DNA of 64,000 bases, from contig NC_063262.1 in the NCBI RefSeq assembly GCF_019578655.1, forward strand, positions 9,059,582 through 9,123,581. The letters run 5' to 3'. The DNA is from Ricinus communis. Lineage: Eukaryota > Streptophyta > Magnoliopsida > Malpighiales > Euphorbiaceae. The position numbers and the translations under genes are program-made. Every line of letters begins with the position of its first letter. The stretch's first letter is position 1. Below the pieces are notes generated by a model. The model was not told the DNA's origin. It worked only from the letters and a program-made list of their open reading frames with translations, and did no database searches. Shown here one piece after another: positions 34,402 through 49,400 of this stretch.

Positions 34402-37400
34402 TCACATCAATGGGAGATAGGCACCACCATGCCCTTTCCTCAATACGAGCGGCCCAGCAGCATCCGGAACCTTATCCAGCGTCTTCATACATGCATCAAT
34501 GATATCGGTAAAACCGGTTGCCACGGTAGCCAGTTGCAACCTTAACCTCAGATCTCTAGTCTTCTTCAACAAGCATCTGAATGATCTCCCCAGATATTTA
34601 GCCCATTCTGCAGGCAACCCTCCCCCAGTCAGCCAAACAGAGAATTGCGATTGATCACCTCTGGCTGCCACCTCGGCCCTATAAAATCTTGCCAACTCAA
34701 CAAGCATTGAAGGTTGGAGAGGAAGCACAGCCACAAATTCCGCCACAAATTCTTCGGTTAATTCTGGATTTAGCATCTGATTCCAAAGAACCAATGCCCA
34801 CTCACTTGGCTGGTTAAGATCATAGGCTTCAGCAACAAATAGAGCCTCTTGAAAACGGGACTGCTCGACTAATAATCGCCTGGCATTGGTTTCGGATAAA
34901 CTGAGCCACTTGGAATCGGGCATTCGAATTTGAAGGGATACAAGGGAAGCCTGCGCACAAGTTCTGCAAGTTTTATTGCCAGCATCAATGGAAGAATGAA
35001 CTTCAGCTGCTTCAATGAAATATCGCATCGAGTCTAGGAGGTCTTCATTCTGATCCTTGTCATAGCGATGAAACCACTGCTCCGAAGACTGCCACGCTCG
35101 TGACTCTAATAGAGAAGCTGTTTCATGCTTCATGTCAAAGTGGTTATAGACCTGAGAAGAAGAATAACATGCATAGTTATCAGAGGGAAAGGAGCACCAA
35201 AGCACAAAGGAGTCCTAAGGCCTAGGCACAGGCACACTTGATAGACGCAAGTTGAAAAAGTTTCCTATTTTTTCTTTCTTCAAAGAGAAAGAGAAACTTT
35301 TATAATGGCAAGCTTATAAATGCATAAATCATAAGTTGTAACAGAAAGAAACAAAACTCAGCATAATGGTTTTTAAATCCAAAAGAAAACTTTATAATGA
35401 AGAAGTTAGAAAGGCTTGAAAGTCAAAACGATATCCTACTCCTAATATTACATAGCAAACATTCTTAAAATGTCAAAACACAACTTCGCATTATCAAGCT
35501 CAATATAATCTTCATCATATTGCGTTATTTTGGAGAAGCCCTTCCGTATAAATATTTTCTTCTTTTATTTCAGAATAGAAACCTTTCTTAAAGCTTCTTT
35601 ACTTGTATTTTCAATTTTTCGTGGTAATTAGGCATGGATGGGCGCCTGATAGGTTCCATTAACAATTCAGATTACATAAAAGGAAAAGGAAATTTCTTCT
35701 TTTCAAATATAAGTGAGGCACGCCTTATTGCACCTCACCCATTGCAAAAGGTGTGCGCCTCTGTGCCTGGGCAGGCGCCTCAGTGACAGCACAATAAAAC
35801 AAAATCTGGATAAGCTGTACTGGTTAATAACTTGAAAGATGAGATAGAAACAAGCTTGTGCAAATAAGAAGAGAAATACATAACCTTAATAGAAAAGAAA
35901 ATTCTAGGTTTTTACCATAAATTCAACTCCCAAGTTCCAAACTGGCACAAGGACTAATGAGAGAATTTATCATGTCAGAGCCTATTAAGCAGTACAGCTG
36001 AACAGGCCTAGCTCAGCCCCAATTATTAAGCTAATCACCTACCAAGATGTTGAATTGAGGAAAACAACATTAAAGCACACATCAGCTGGACGTGCTCAAA
36101 TATATGTTATGCCACCCAAAGTGCTCTATCACTATAAAGGCAGTGCCAGGGCTACCTTCGATATTTCCATTGCCTAGTGAGCTATGTATCATAGAATGGG
36201 GAGAAAATAACAACCCAAAAGAAAGAATGATGACATGGTTTGTATATATGGGCCAGTGAGAGTTACTCAAGCCTAAGTCGTAACAATATAATATTTCTAT
36301 ACACTTCTACACAAAGTAGTATTATGATAACTTCCCCTCATAAAATGTAAAGGCTTCCTATGTGATGCTTTTCAGTAGTTCATAAATGTGATGGTGTTTT
36401 TCAAAAGGAAACAAGCAACAATATGTGAAATGAACAGCGTGCAATTGGCAAGCCATCTACCACAAATTTGAGTATGTAAATATGGTTATTAATTAGTACT
36501 AACTCAGATTAACACTTCGTGAAAATTAATTTCAAGTTTGACAAATAAGTCCTTTTTCTTCCATTACACCTTGCCTAAAGTTAAAACCATATTCTCCATC
36601 AGATGCTAATAAACCAAACTCTTTTTTCTTCCATAATCAAGCTAAGCTAGTTAGGCTCATCTTCTATCCTGCCTCTACCTTTCACTCAAATAAAATCACT
36701 TCTTAACAGGACCTCATCAACTAATATATTCCTAGCATAGTTGTTAAAGGCGAAAGGTGCACCAAGGCAATAAGGGCTCTTGGTGCTTGAGGCGCAAGGT
36801 GCAAGGCGAGGCGCGCGCCTGATAGAAGTGAGGCGCAAAAGATAAAATAAAATAAAACTAGGACTCATAACACAACCCATGTATAAAAGAAAAATTATAA
36901 CACACAACGAAAGAAAAGAAATAAAAAGATCACGACAATCATATTCAAGAGGCATTTAACAAACAACAAAAAGGCATGTTCAAAAGAGATGATAAAAGTA
37001 AAACATAGTTTTATAAATAACTAGAAGTCCTAGAGTACTAGAAATCCCAAAGCATCTTCCATTACTAATTTAATATAAGTCTATAATTATGGTCTTGGTC
37101 CTACTCCTACACTTCTAGGCAATTCTTCTCTTCTTTTTTTTGATCAGATGTCTTTTTGCCCTAATTTTCTTTCTTCCATTTTTTTTTAAATTTTTTTTGG
37201 AGATAATTAGGTGTGCGTAAGCCTATATATTCTATATTAAGTCTATGATGAAGGCTGAAATCATTTCATGTCTTAAAAGAAAAAAAAACAGCTAAAAGTC
37301 AAAATATTACAAAGGCGCGCCTTAGTGAAGTCGCCTGCCTTTCTCGACTTGAGGCACTAAGGCTTACGCCTTGTGGGCCTCTCGCCTCAGGCGTGCCTTT

Positions 37401-40400
37401 GACAACTATGATTCCTAGATAATGTGACACAAACTCATGCACCTGGTATGTTATTCCAAAAATAAATGAACTAATGCATATACGAACCATAGCAAACGCG
37501 TCGAGATCTTTTGGGTTGAAATGCTTCAATGATGTCAAAACAGCCATCCGAAATCCTCTGACAGCCTCAGCTGTTCCTGCATTTGTATCTGCAGCAGCAG
37601 AATACTTTTGAAGTAGAAGATCCAGCTGACCATTCTCTATGAGAATACCAAGAATGAAATTAAGGGAATGGAAGTTCCCAACTCCAGTTATCAGTCTAGC
37701 CAAACATGGAAAATCACCCTCAGACACATAAGCTTCAACTCTGGTTGCAGCAAGAGCTACCAAAACATCAACTCCATCAAGGCATGCTGATGATTTGTAG
37801 AAGTGATGAGAAAGAATAAGAAGCTCAACCTGAATAAATGATTTCATTAAAGAAAAAGATTTGGATAATTAAAACATGATCTTATGACTTAAGAAACCGT
37901 GAAAAGTATCAAATCTACCCTAAATATAGGTCATTTAACAGTGGTGGAAAGATTTACTGGTTACTTACATTAGTCAGACATTATAAATGAGAATCCGACA
38001 TATATTATTGCATGCTAAGCAAACAAGTCAAATTTCAGAGATAAAAAAGCAACAATTAACCAAAAGGATGTTATCATTAAAATGATAATACTTCAACTGC
38101 CTGAATTTTAGTCAACGTGCAACTCATGTCCTAAATCACACTAATAAGGCAGCTATATGGATCTCGGGAGATATTACATTTTTACTAACATCATTCACCC
38201 TATATCCATGATGACGATAAAAATAACAGCAATAAAGACTATAAATTAATATCACTAGACAAAAATGACAGCATCAACAGCAATAGAGTGACATAGTAGC
38301 TTTTATAATTAGAAACATATTATTCCCACATGCAAATACCATCCAATGGTAATTAAAACTTGGCATACCTCACAGGCATGTGGTATTTCTTGTCCTGTAA
38401 TTACCAAACGCATCAAAGCATGACCAATTTCAGGTGGTGAAGAGCAAAGTTCTGCCCACTTCAAGAAGTCTGAAAATCTCCACAATAAAGGAGCAGGCCC
38501 TTCCTCCTTTTGCAAATCCATATATCCCCCACGATGTGCAGCCAATAGACCCTGAAACAAAAAATAAGAGTTGCATTTTCATTAAACAGGATCCAATGAC
38601 TCAGCCAAAAAGAAATTGAGGAATGCCTGATATTCTGCAGGTACATATTGCAATAATGGTTAACAAGAAAAACAAGTGAAAATACAAGCCTCCAGATAGA
38701 GACTGAAATGTTATGCCAAATTCTTCATACAGCTCAGCTAGCCAGCCAGCCAAGAGAAACACAAAAATGCATTTCTAACTTTTGGCAAGACGAACGCATT
38801 CATTTTTATTTTTTTTGAATGAAAAGGCCAGAAGCCTATAAAATTAGTTTAAGAAAAAGATACAGCACTGAATACAAGACTATAAGCAAAAAGTCCACCT
38901 TCAAAAAGGACTCTGCCAGAATTTGAGCAATACTAGCTGCTGGCATGGAATGAGTTTGCACTAAGAGAGATGCTTCTTCAAATGATTCTTGTGCTTTAAG
39001 AGAGAGCAGCTGCAGCAATTCAACTGGCTGCTTCTCAAATGCTTCTGAAAAGGAGATGCATAGAACATTTGCAGCTTTCACAACTGCTATGATTTTCTTA
39101 CATAGTCCACGTCCATTACCCTCGGTAAAAATAGTTGCCAAGTTCTCCAACACCTTCATTTGCATTTGAAAATTTCAGATCCATGTATAGAAAATGAGTT
39201 AGTTAGAAAAGCCAATAAGAATAGCATCCTTTGCATGCATTAAAAACAAAAAGATTTTCAGGAAACAAGAAAACATTAGATATTGGGGTAACAACCTCAA
39301 GTGGATCAACCAGATTTTGCTCAGTAATATTACATGACTGGACAACTGAATGGACTTCTTCATCAAGCAATGATGGAGATATTTTACTACTAGGAGTTGA
39401 GATAGCTGCAAGCTTTAGAGCAGTATCAACAAGATTAAACTCTGGAGGTGTGTGTTCTGGGGACAGCTTATGTTGGAGTTGCTTGGCAGCTGTTATTTGT
39501 CCAAACTCCAGCAAAGAAAGAACAGCCCTTTCCACCTCTGCAGGTCCCACCCTTTCCTCCCATTTCAAAAAAGAAATTTCCAGCTTTAATTTTTCATCTT
39601 GCAGATGTAACTCATTCTTAGATGTAAGCGATATAGAAACATCTTCCGGATCTGTACTTTTATCAACTGAATCCATAAATGGACGCCTTGATGGCATATA
39701 TGCTTTTGCTCTCCGCTTTATCTTTGCTCCAATCCCTGCTGTTGAAGTGCTAGCATCCAGGACTTGGTTCTTCTGAAGTCCTATCATATTTTCCTTCACA
39801 TCATGTTTATCTGCAGTTCTGTTTCTCATTGTGTTAATATGGATGTCCATCTTTGTAATTAGATTTGCAGTCTTGTCAATGATGTTGGAACCATTTCCAA
39901 TCACAGGATCCCGACTGGAAGAAGTTGATGTGAACTCCCCATCACTCTTTACCTGAGCTTCTGATTCTACTGCCAACAGCCACACTCTAGTCTCAATTTC
40001 TCGCAGAAGATTTATTGGATAAACTCTGCAAATCATCATGAAGGTGAGAAAAGATGGTCTTTTCCCAAAAGGTCAAATCGAAACTTTATTGGCGATAAAT
40101 CACTTACGGATTGGACAGTGTTATCATCCCACTTAACCATTGAAGAGAAAGCAGAAGTAATTCATGAAGCTCTCTTGCTGGAAGGTCTTTCTCCACCATC
40201 TCAGCATGTTTAAGGAAAAATAAGCCAGCCTGTGAAGCATATCCAACCCAGAGATAATCAACAAACAAGCAGCATGGACACAGAAAATAATTCTCAATCT
40301 ACTCGTTTATAATAGTAGATTAACACACCTGTAAAGGGAGAAAGGAATATCTTATGAACAGTGTCTGACAATGGCCCCATAGAGCAACTCTTTCCTCAGG

Positions 40401-43400
40401 AACATCCCAAAGAAATTCCTTCCACTCAGTTACCATGGATTCAGCCTGAAGGTTTACAGAAACAAGTTAAAAGTGTATCAAGAGGTTCATATCACAACAA
40501 TTTCATTACAAACACCAGAACAGTTTCAGAAATGAAAAATATCATATATTTAAGGTGATAAATATTTGTTTACATGACCAATGCTGAATTTTCACCAACT
40601 ATACCAAAGGTACTTCTACCACAGAATTGAATACCTTCACAGTGATATTTGACTAAGGGAAAAACTACTCAGGTGACTTAAAGAGTGTCTCAATAAATTG
40701 GAGAGAGAAAGTGGGTTGACAAAGGACCAAATTGCAAGTAGGAAATTGCTTGTCTCTTTCAACATGCCGACTTGTCTCCAGCTTGGAAATAAGGCTTAGT
40801 TGAGTTGAGTCTCTTTCACCATGTGGCCAACAGTAAGAAGAAGATTAATTAAGGAATAGCGACCTGAAAGAGTGCTAGAGGAAACAATAGCTGGATTATT
40901 CAAGCATATAGCTTCAGTAGAAGGTTCGGATTTTACAAAAGAAAATTAGGTGGCTGTAAGCCCTTTTAATGAGGATGAGATTGAAAAAGAAAAAGCAGTC
41001 TTGAGAAGGATAGATTGAAAGTTAAAGATCACACGCCTTTTTCAACGCTTTTTAGCCAAGAATTTTAGATTTTGTTGAGCAAATTTGATTCAGTCCTTAC
41101 AGGAGTTCTTCCTCAGTAGTGTTGTAGAAAGTACAAATTCTACTTTCATCGCCCTTGTGCCAACCATCCACCAAGACTAAGGACTTCCAGGCATACTAGT
41201 TTTGTAACAAGTATTTAAAATCCTAATCAATGTACTATCTATACATTTATTTAAGGTCTTGATACATACCATTTAGCAAACCAAAGTACTATCATCAGTG
41301 ATATTTTGAATCTGGCTTTAATAATGAACGAGGTAGTAGCAGATCTTGAGAGAAGACAAAAGAAAGTAGCCCCTTCCTAAATTGGATTTTGAGAGTGAGT
41401 TGAGAAATTCCTGACATGGTACCGATGATAAAGGTTTTCGGAAGAGATGGCAAAATAAATTTAGGGTGTTTTGACTCACTATTTTATCCAATCATTGTCA
41501 ATGGATGGCCTAAAACATGGATTGAAAGAGTCTATTTCCTCTTTACTCGTGGTTGATTGGTTAAGCAGGATGATTGAGAAGGATGTATAGTAGGATTTGA
41601 TTTAGAGGAAAGTGTAGTGTTAGAGAACATCATCATCTCACATTTACAATTTGCAGATCACATGCTTTTCTTGTAAAAAATAGGGACAATTTCATCAACT
41701 TTTACCGTATTGGAAACTGAAGATCTGAGAGATAAAAATTAAAATATTCAACAATGGCCCAACAAGTAGTATTCTGACTTGAGCAAATATTTTAGAGTTG
41801 ATTTCTTTAGTAGATTACAAGGTCGGAGTGGCCTATGGCATATCTGAAGTCCTCATAGGTGTTAATCTCAGCAAAAGTGCTTTTCGGATCCAAAGGTCTA
41901 AGGTTTCTATGGTCTCTAGAGGCTAGACGCCTGGAAGAGATGTCCCCTTTCAGGAGGAATATTAGTTAGATTCAGGCTCGTCTTTCTACCAAACATCTGT
42001 ACTTTTTACCTCTGTTTAAATTCCTCCTAGTGAAAAAAAACCCATTGAAAAGGTGATAAAACACTTGTGGGAGATTTGAAAATCATAATCAAGTCAATTG
42101 AGAGAAAATTCGTGAGCCTATTTTCAAGGGAGATTATGTCTTGGAAAGTTGGAGTCCCTAGACTCCTAGTACAACACTTTCCTTCTGATACCCTCTGACA
42201 TAAGGTTATAAAAAGCACGTATATTGGAATGTCGACTTCGAAGCTAACATAAGGAAAAAAGAGCTTGTGGAAATATCTCGAGCATAATAATACTTCCTAC
42301 CTCTTAGCAGCAGTGATGTGGGTCATGGAGCCATATCTTTTTTTGGGAAGATATTTAGAGTGGCGGCAATTTTCTAATTTATTTCCCCATTTTCATATTA
42401 TTCCAGATTGCATTTTACTCCCAATATCATTTTATTTATTTGTTCACTATAATAAAAGCTTCTACTTGGGAGTTCAATATTTCAAAAATATTGAGCAAAG
42501 GAAATGGAAAATATTTTTGTCACTTATTTAAGTGTACTCTCTCATTTGTCATAATATATTCTAATATTTCCCCATTTTATATGTTCCTCATGATCCTTTT
42601 CTTTTCCAGATAATAACATTTTGAAAGCTATTGTGCCACTATAGTGAAGACTTTTGTCTATATTTCAGAAAAAATAATAGGGTCAATTACAACAACCCGT
42701 ATAACTTTAGGAAAAAATTGACTTAAGTGGCTTCTTTTTTACAAGTGAACATAATGATTTTCTAATTTGCTTCATCCTTTTGTTACAACAATTATAGAAC
42801 TTAGAATTTGAGATTTTCAGTCAAACAACTAGTTCTTAAGTTTTCATACATTGTACACTTTATTCTATATGTTTAGTACCTATGGTTTTGTTTTATTCAA
42901 GGTCTTAAAGTCTAAAATATTGTTTCATATAAAAGGTCCACAATTAAAGTCAATATTATTTAAGCAAAGGACTAAAGTAAGTGAATTGAGAAAATAAGAA
43001 CCATTAAGGTCAGTTTTCAGAAAGGTAAGAATCAAGTTTATATTTAAGACCAACTTGCTACTGTAATTCACCTCAAAAAAAAATACAAATGGTATTCTGC
43101 ATAAGAGGCAGCATACTAAGATTATTTCTCATGCTGATACGTTGTGTTTCAAACATGTTGAGATTCATTTCCACCTCCTTCTTCTTTCACTCGAGGGGTA
43201 CTTGGAGCTGTACTTTTTGTGCTTTGAAAAGAGTTGGCAAAGCATAGAAACTTTGGAGATTTTTGTTCCTCTGAATTGGAGAGGGTTACATAAATGCAAA
43301 AGTTCTTCAGAACATGCAATTTTTTGCAGTTATTTGGGGGTTTGGATGAAAGGAATGTACACATCAGTAAAATACAGATTTTTCCAAATGGATTCTGGAA

Positions 43401-46400
43401 TATGTTAGATTCCTTGGCTCGATTATGGGCTACTGGTTCTGTCTCTTTCACAAGATGCCTTTATCAGTAGACTAGAGGACATTTACTTTTTTTAGTTTGT
43501 TGGTCTTATATTTATTCGTCTTTGTTATAGTTTTTTTTGTATTTTCTTCTCTTTCCTTGACAAAACTTTCTTTATCAAAAGAAAATAAGCAGGTATATAT
43601 ATCACAAGATGGTACCTGAGTTTCCGTAACATGGTGAACAGCAGATTTCCATGGCCCACCACTTGCCTCCAACTGCCTGGCCCAGTTGCGTGCTTGCTCC
43701 CAATGCCCATTCTTTTCTAGTGCTGTTAAAAGCGAAGCATCATCTAGAGTCTCATTACCAAGATGAAGAACATCATTCTTCCGTAATAGAGGCTCTGCTA
43801 AGTTAATTTTCCAATAAAGTCGTCGATAGTATGTTGAAGCAGATCCTCCATCACCAAAGTCAGTTGCAGCAAGAAGTTGTAGCAAGCATCTTCTTTCATA
43901 AGGTGATGGACAAGTTGAAAGCATGGCATTGGCAGCTTTTACTGCAGTGGAGCTTAACCATGATGTTCCAGTCTGTCCTTCTCTTACAATATTCGAATGT
44001 AAATTGGATGATTCATCCTTTATCCTGGCAGAAAAGGAACCTAAATGTGCTGAAGCTTCAGATAGGCGCATTTGTGAAAATGCCTGAAAAGAAAAGAAAG
44101 AAACGGTTCTAATGACTTAAATAGTCCTTATAAAGCAAGTAACCAAAAAACATCGTTTGTTTGATGAAATATTATTCTACGAGAAGGTATAACCAGGGGA
44201 AAAGAATGAATGGAACTGACAAAATAATAACGTAGAGAAATGGCCAAATAAAAATAGAGAATGACTAAAAAGGCAAAGGGACATGAATACAATAGGACCA
44301 AATGAGGGAGAAGGAATGACAAAAATGAATAAAAGAAGACTAAAAGGTAAAGAGACATAAAGGTATCAGAAAATTTCAAAAAGCCACATGGTAAATATCT
44401 AAACGCTCATTCTAACATTAGAAAGCTTCATTTAGAAATCTCATTGCTCCACATTTAGAAATCTCATATTTAAACAGGGGAAATAATCGCTAAAACCCTA
44501 TTTCTGCAATATAAAATTGAACACAGACATTGTGTTTCAGGATACATAAACAATGCACAAGGACACATCAGCAAAAATAAAAATGTAAATAGTTGTCGTC
44601 ACGTAGATATTTATCCTCAACTCCCAAGTTAGTTGTCATCTTTTCTTCGAAAAATCTATGAAACCCTTGTTCAGTAAATATCATTCCGCATAATAATCAC
44701 CTAATTAAAAATAGGTAGATCCAAGTGGAAGCCCATTAGACACTGATCAGGATGCTCAAGATAACAAATGAGCCTGTACTCAGCCTCCATAGAAAATTAG
44801 TATGCATGTCACAGTATGAACAGTACATAAAAAAGAAAGGTTAAAATTTAAACCAATTTCAATAAAACCGATAAGCTAGCAGTCAAAAGAGTTATCTTCA
44901 TCCTAAGGAACCCTAAAGATGGACTGAAAAGATGAGTTGTTAGTTTGGTCACAGACCTGAAGCGCACGGATGAAAGGCAACAAAGAACATGAAGGCAGGA
45001 ACATGTCAAAAGCCTTTAATAATGGCAGAAACAAGTGTTGTTCACAAAGCACTGCCACCATCTTTGAGAGTGATACTGATACTTCATCAGAATCACTTGA
45101 AATATTAACATGTTCACTAGCATCTGGTTTTCTTTCCTCCTCGCCAATTACAGCCTGTGCTGCAGATACTTTTGAACCAAAATAAGTACTCGAAACATCA
45201 ATAGGTGCAACCAATGGATCCACAAAAACGGGCTCCATCAGACGGCGGCGTTTCGGATTCTGCCGGTTATAATGAATTGTTAAAGCCCTGTTACCCACTG
45301 GCAAGGAGTTATTAGCTTCGACAGCTGCCCCAACATTATCAGCAATCTGCGATGTAATGCCATTCACCTTGATGGCTGAAGTTTCCCTGTAAAAATAATA
45401 ATCAGAGTACAAGCCATAAATTCTTGAAGACCACATAATCAAGGAAAAAGAAACTCTAGACAGAAGTGCATATCAATCAAATCCAGATGGCAAAATGCTC
45501 ATGAATCTAAAATCTTGAAAGAGCAAAAAAATATGATATCTGGAAAGCATAATTTATTTGGGGTTGGTGGTAACCTTGCAGCTGTAATTTCAAGCCAAAC
45601 AGTCAGGCAAGATAATGGAGACATGTCTGGAAAGCATGATGCAACCATTGCCAAAAGAGACCAGGACATCTCTTTAGCTTTCCTCAACAGAGCCTCACCA
45701 GGATTTTTCTGCTTCTCACAATCTGCTAAAATTCTAAAGAGTTCAACAGGTATAAGTATATTCTCATCAGAATATGAAGTTTCGCTCCTTTTTTCTGCTG
45801 TATCACAATATGATGGAGAACAAGCTTTTTTCCTTGACTGCATGCCCTTCAAAACGGTTAAAATATGAATCTTGAGACGTGGATCACTAAATTCCTTGGT
45901 TGCCTGAGAAAGTAAATTACCAGACAATGTACATGAGGCAGAATTTATCAAAATCTTTGAGAAGTTTATTAAACTGAAGAAACTTACCACTTGGACCACC
46001 ATCTCAAAAGGGTACCCTCCAATCTGAGCTTCAGACAAAAATCCAACCTTATAGCAGAAAGTGAGAACATAAGATTGGGAGGTGAACAAGTTACTCAAAA
46101 CTAAAACCAAGGAAGCATAATGGGCAAGATGCCAATCATCTCTCTCCCTGGTCTTTTTACTTCATTTTATAAGGTTAAGGGAAAGAGACATACCCAATCA
46201 TTATCTCTTGCCAATACAGCAAGGTATTTAGTGCTCAAGGGAAGCTGGTGCATCTGACAGAAAACTGTCACTAAATTCCAGCGCTGACTTGCAGCTTTTT
46301 GTTGAGATCTCAGTTCAGCACCATCACCACTACCAGTTAATAACCAAGATCCACAAGTCTTCCCATCCATCATCACTGGAAGGCTAGCCTTCTCTAAATG

Positions 46401-49400
46401 CTGTAGAACTAGCATGAGAGCTCGTGAAGGTCGTTTGCTAGCAAGTAAATCTGAACTTCTCTTTAGCTTAGCATCACTTACGCTATCCTTTCTCAGATAT
46501 TCATCTGCTAGTGATCGAGCCAGAGACTCTACCATGCCACCCTTGTGAGAAGCCAAATGCAATACAGAGCCCTTGGGTGAAATTTGACCATATTTCTCAT
46601 TATCACTTAATTTGTGAAATGAAGATATCCGCCTCAAGGCAGCAATATCTACTCGAAGCATGCTGGCAGATAAACCACACAGCTCCAGGAGAAAAGCACA
46701 TGAAGCCACCAATACAGAATCCTCAAAATGAGTGACAGCAAGTGGAATAACCTGAAGTGCCACAAGATATGCCAAACAATGACTGAATTGAGATAAACAA
46801 AGCAGTTGTAAGATAAAAGATTATGCACTTTATCAGTAACAGAAACAGAAATCGATAAATTGCACCGGCCTCCAATATTGAAGTGAATGACATTCAGTTA
46901 AGACTCCCTTAATCTAGCCACAAAAGAGAAAGAGAGAGAGAGAGGGAGAGTGGAATCAATTAAGATCAAGAATCCTTCACATGAAAAAATTGAAGGCATA
47001 AATTTCATAGATTTTCTCTGCAGTTTTCATCAATTTACTGTAATCCCTCATCTGCTACTAAAGCTGGCAGATTAAATACAAGATAATAAAGCAACCTGTG
47101 CATATAAACCCAATCAGAGTAGCAAGATCAGCCCACTACACTACCAGTTTAACTATTTTTTCTCTTTGAACTTGGAGCATGTCCATTAAATTGAGAATGG
47201 AACTTGTGAGATTTAATAAAAGTTAAATTTTACACCACCTAATATATTTTCACTGCCTTTTCTTTTTTGTGCAGATTTAAAGAAGTCTCATGCAAATTTC
47301 ACTTTTAAACATGAAAGTATGAAACCAACAATAAAAGCAGCCATGAGGAAATTCACAGTTTTGGTTGCCTCTCTAACTTATACAGATGTCATCTAGTCCC
47401 CTAATTTTCTTTATTTTAATTTTTCTAGCCCACAGTATGACATACGTTTAACTCTTTTACCATCACTGACCATCCATAAACTATATAGGGATATGGGAGA
47501 GTGAACACAAAAAATCACTACAAAAGGATTCATACTAGATTAGAGGGCACTCTTGCCCGACTTCATTATGCATCTGATGTTGAATTGTAGTTGTTGTCCA
47601 ATTATTCTCCTGCCAATGCAACTTACAAGAGAAATTTGGCAACAGTCCTAATACCACATTGTTGCACAAAATGGTTGATTTTATACCTTTAATTGTAAGG
47701 GTGAGAGTGCTATTATTACATGGACGAGACTTTATTGAGCTCCATTTAGAAAATAAAATTCTAAACCCCCTTTTCTGTTAAAACTAATAAACCCTCAAAG
47801 TATATGCTAGGAGTGAAAGCAATGCTTACAGATGAAAGAATAGCTTCCTCGCTCTGTGCTATAGGAGCTAGAAGTGTTTGGACATCTGATTGCACATTTG
47901 TTTGTCCATGTGATGAAGTGCCAGATTGGCCTTCCACTTTCAACTTTTGAACTCTAAGACCAAGAACATGATTAAAAGCTGCCAGTGCACGTCCACGATG
48001 CAGATGGTGCTCAAGCCCATGTCCAGTTTCCTAAAGTCAATGTAATAACATCAGATGACAACCACAATAAAGATACAGGACAAGCACTATTAAACAAATC
48101 ATTCAACATCAGTGGAGCCAGGCTCCTTAAAATACAAATTCAATTGGTAAATGCTCCTGTTACCCGCATCATCATAAATTTTATTTATCCATTGATATGC
48201 TATTGGGTTATCTCTCCAAATAACTAATCCATTCAAGTCAACATACTTGTATATTCAGATAATAGAAATATAAGTAACATCTACTATCATGCATATACAC
48301 CTCCACCGCTCAAGTCCCAAACATACTTGTATATTTTGAGGTAATAGAAATATACACCATTTAATTTCATGCATCTACACCTACCCATTCAAATTCACCT
48401 GCATATCATCAAGCATCAAGATTGAAAGCGGGAAATTTGTTAGAGCCCCAAATTTGAGAAACCCATGATCTCATTAAAATGAGAGCTCGTCAGAGAGAAT
48501 TCTATAATCTCTGAGTTTATAGGAAACTTGAGACTTCCTGAAATTCTCCATCTTACTGTTCCTTAAAGAACTTAGCTAAGAAACAAAAGAAATTAGTACT
48601 TATTCACTAACTCAACAACTACCCACACACAACTGAACTGCAAATTTAGAAACACACTAAAGGAGATGCAACTACTAAGAATTTAACATAACTACCAACT
48701 CGGAACTCCCTAGTTGGTTACATATGACCCATGAATTGTTGAACTCATTGATGAATCTAACTTAATTCACAACAAAACTTCATGTTCAGAGACTATCGGT
48801 GGTATTGCAATTGGCATTAAAAAGTACCATCCTGCAAATACTGATATTGCAATTTTCTTATAATGCTCCAAAGAAAATTCAGATAAGAATGTACATTGCA
48901 CAAACACATAAAAACATAAATTAGATATGATAATGAGCGTAAACTAGTTTCTTACTAAAGATGCAAATACCTCAAGTGAAGAATCATAGAGTTCCTCCTG
49001 AACATGATTTTGTATTGTTGCTTCCCAAGATACGGCACCTATCTCAGTGTGCTCATCAGCATGTATGCAAAAATCAATTTCTCTATCTAACAAAGAGTCT
49101 CCTATAGGCAGCCCTGAGAATGATTGCCATCCGAGAGGACCCTACAACATCATGAAAACAGCAACATGAGTTTAAGCATTTAAGAAAAAGAAAAGTCACT
49201 TGGATGTTACTGTTATGTCAAAGCAAAACTAAAATGCCATATGTAACTTGATTACTGTAAGAAGTGTGATATGGGGTTAATGACCAAACAAATCTGAACT
49301 TTTAGATAAATTGTATTACTAGTAAAGAATAAATAAACCAACTTTGACATTCTTATTAATTTTGACAAACCTTATGGTGCCTTAAGCTAGATGTCCTAAT

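Noticed and set aside
36686..36955. Minus-strand 89-codon frame in the last spatacsin intron
   Set aside because: It overlaps the end of the hAT-like element and follows its GC-rich repeats; no coding signal.
43142..43408. Plus-strand 88-codon frame considered as a new small gene
   Set aside because: Its end (AIFCSYLGVWMKG and onward) reads as the C-terminal part of a decayed LINE, so it was merged with that fossil.
46929..46950. GA run in a spatacsin intron as a regulatory site
   Set aside because: A short simple repeat within an intron, with nothing around it to support function.
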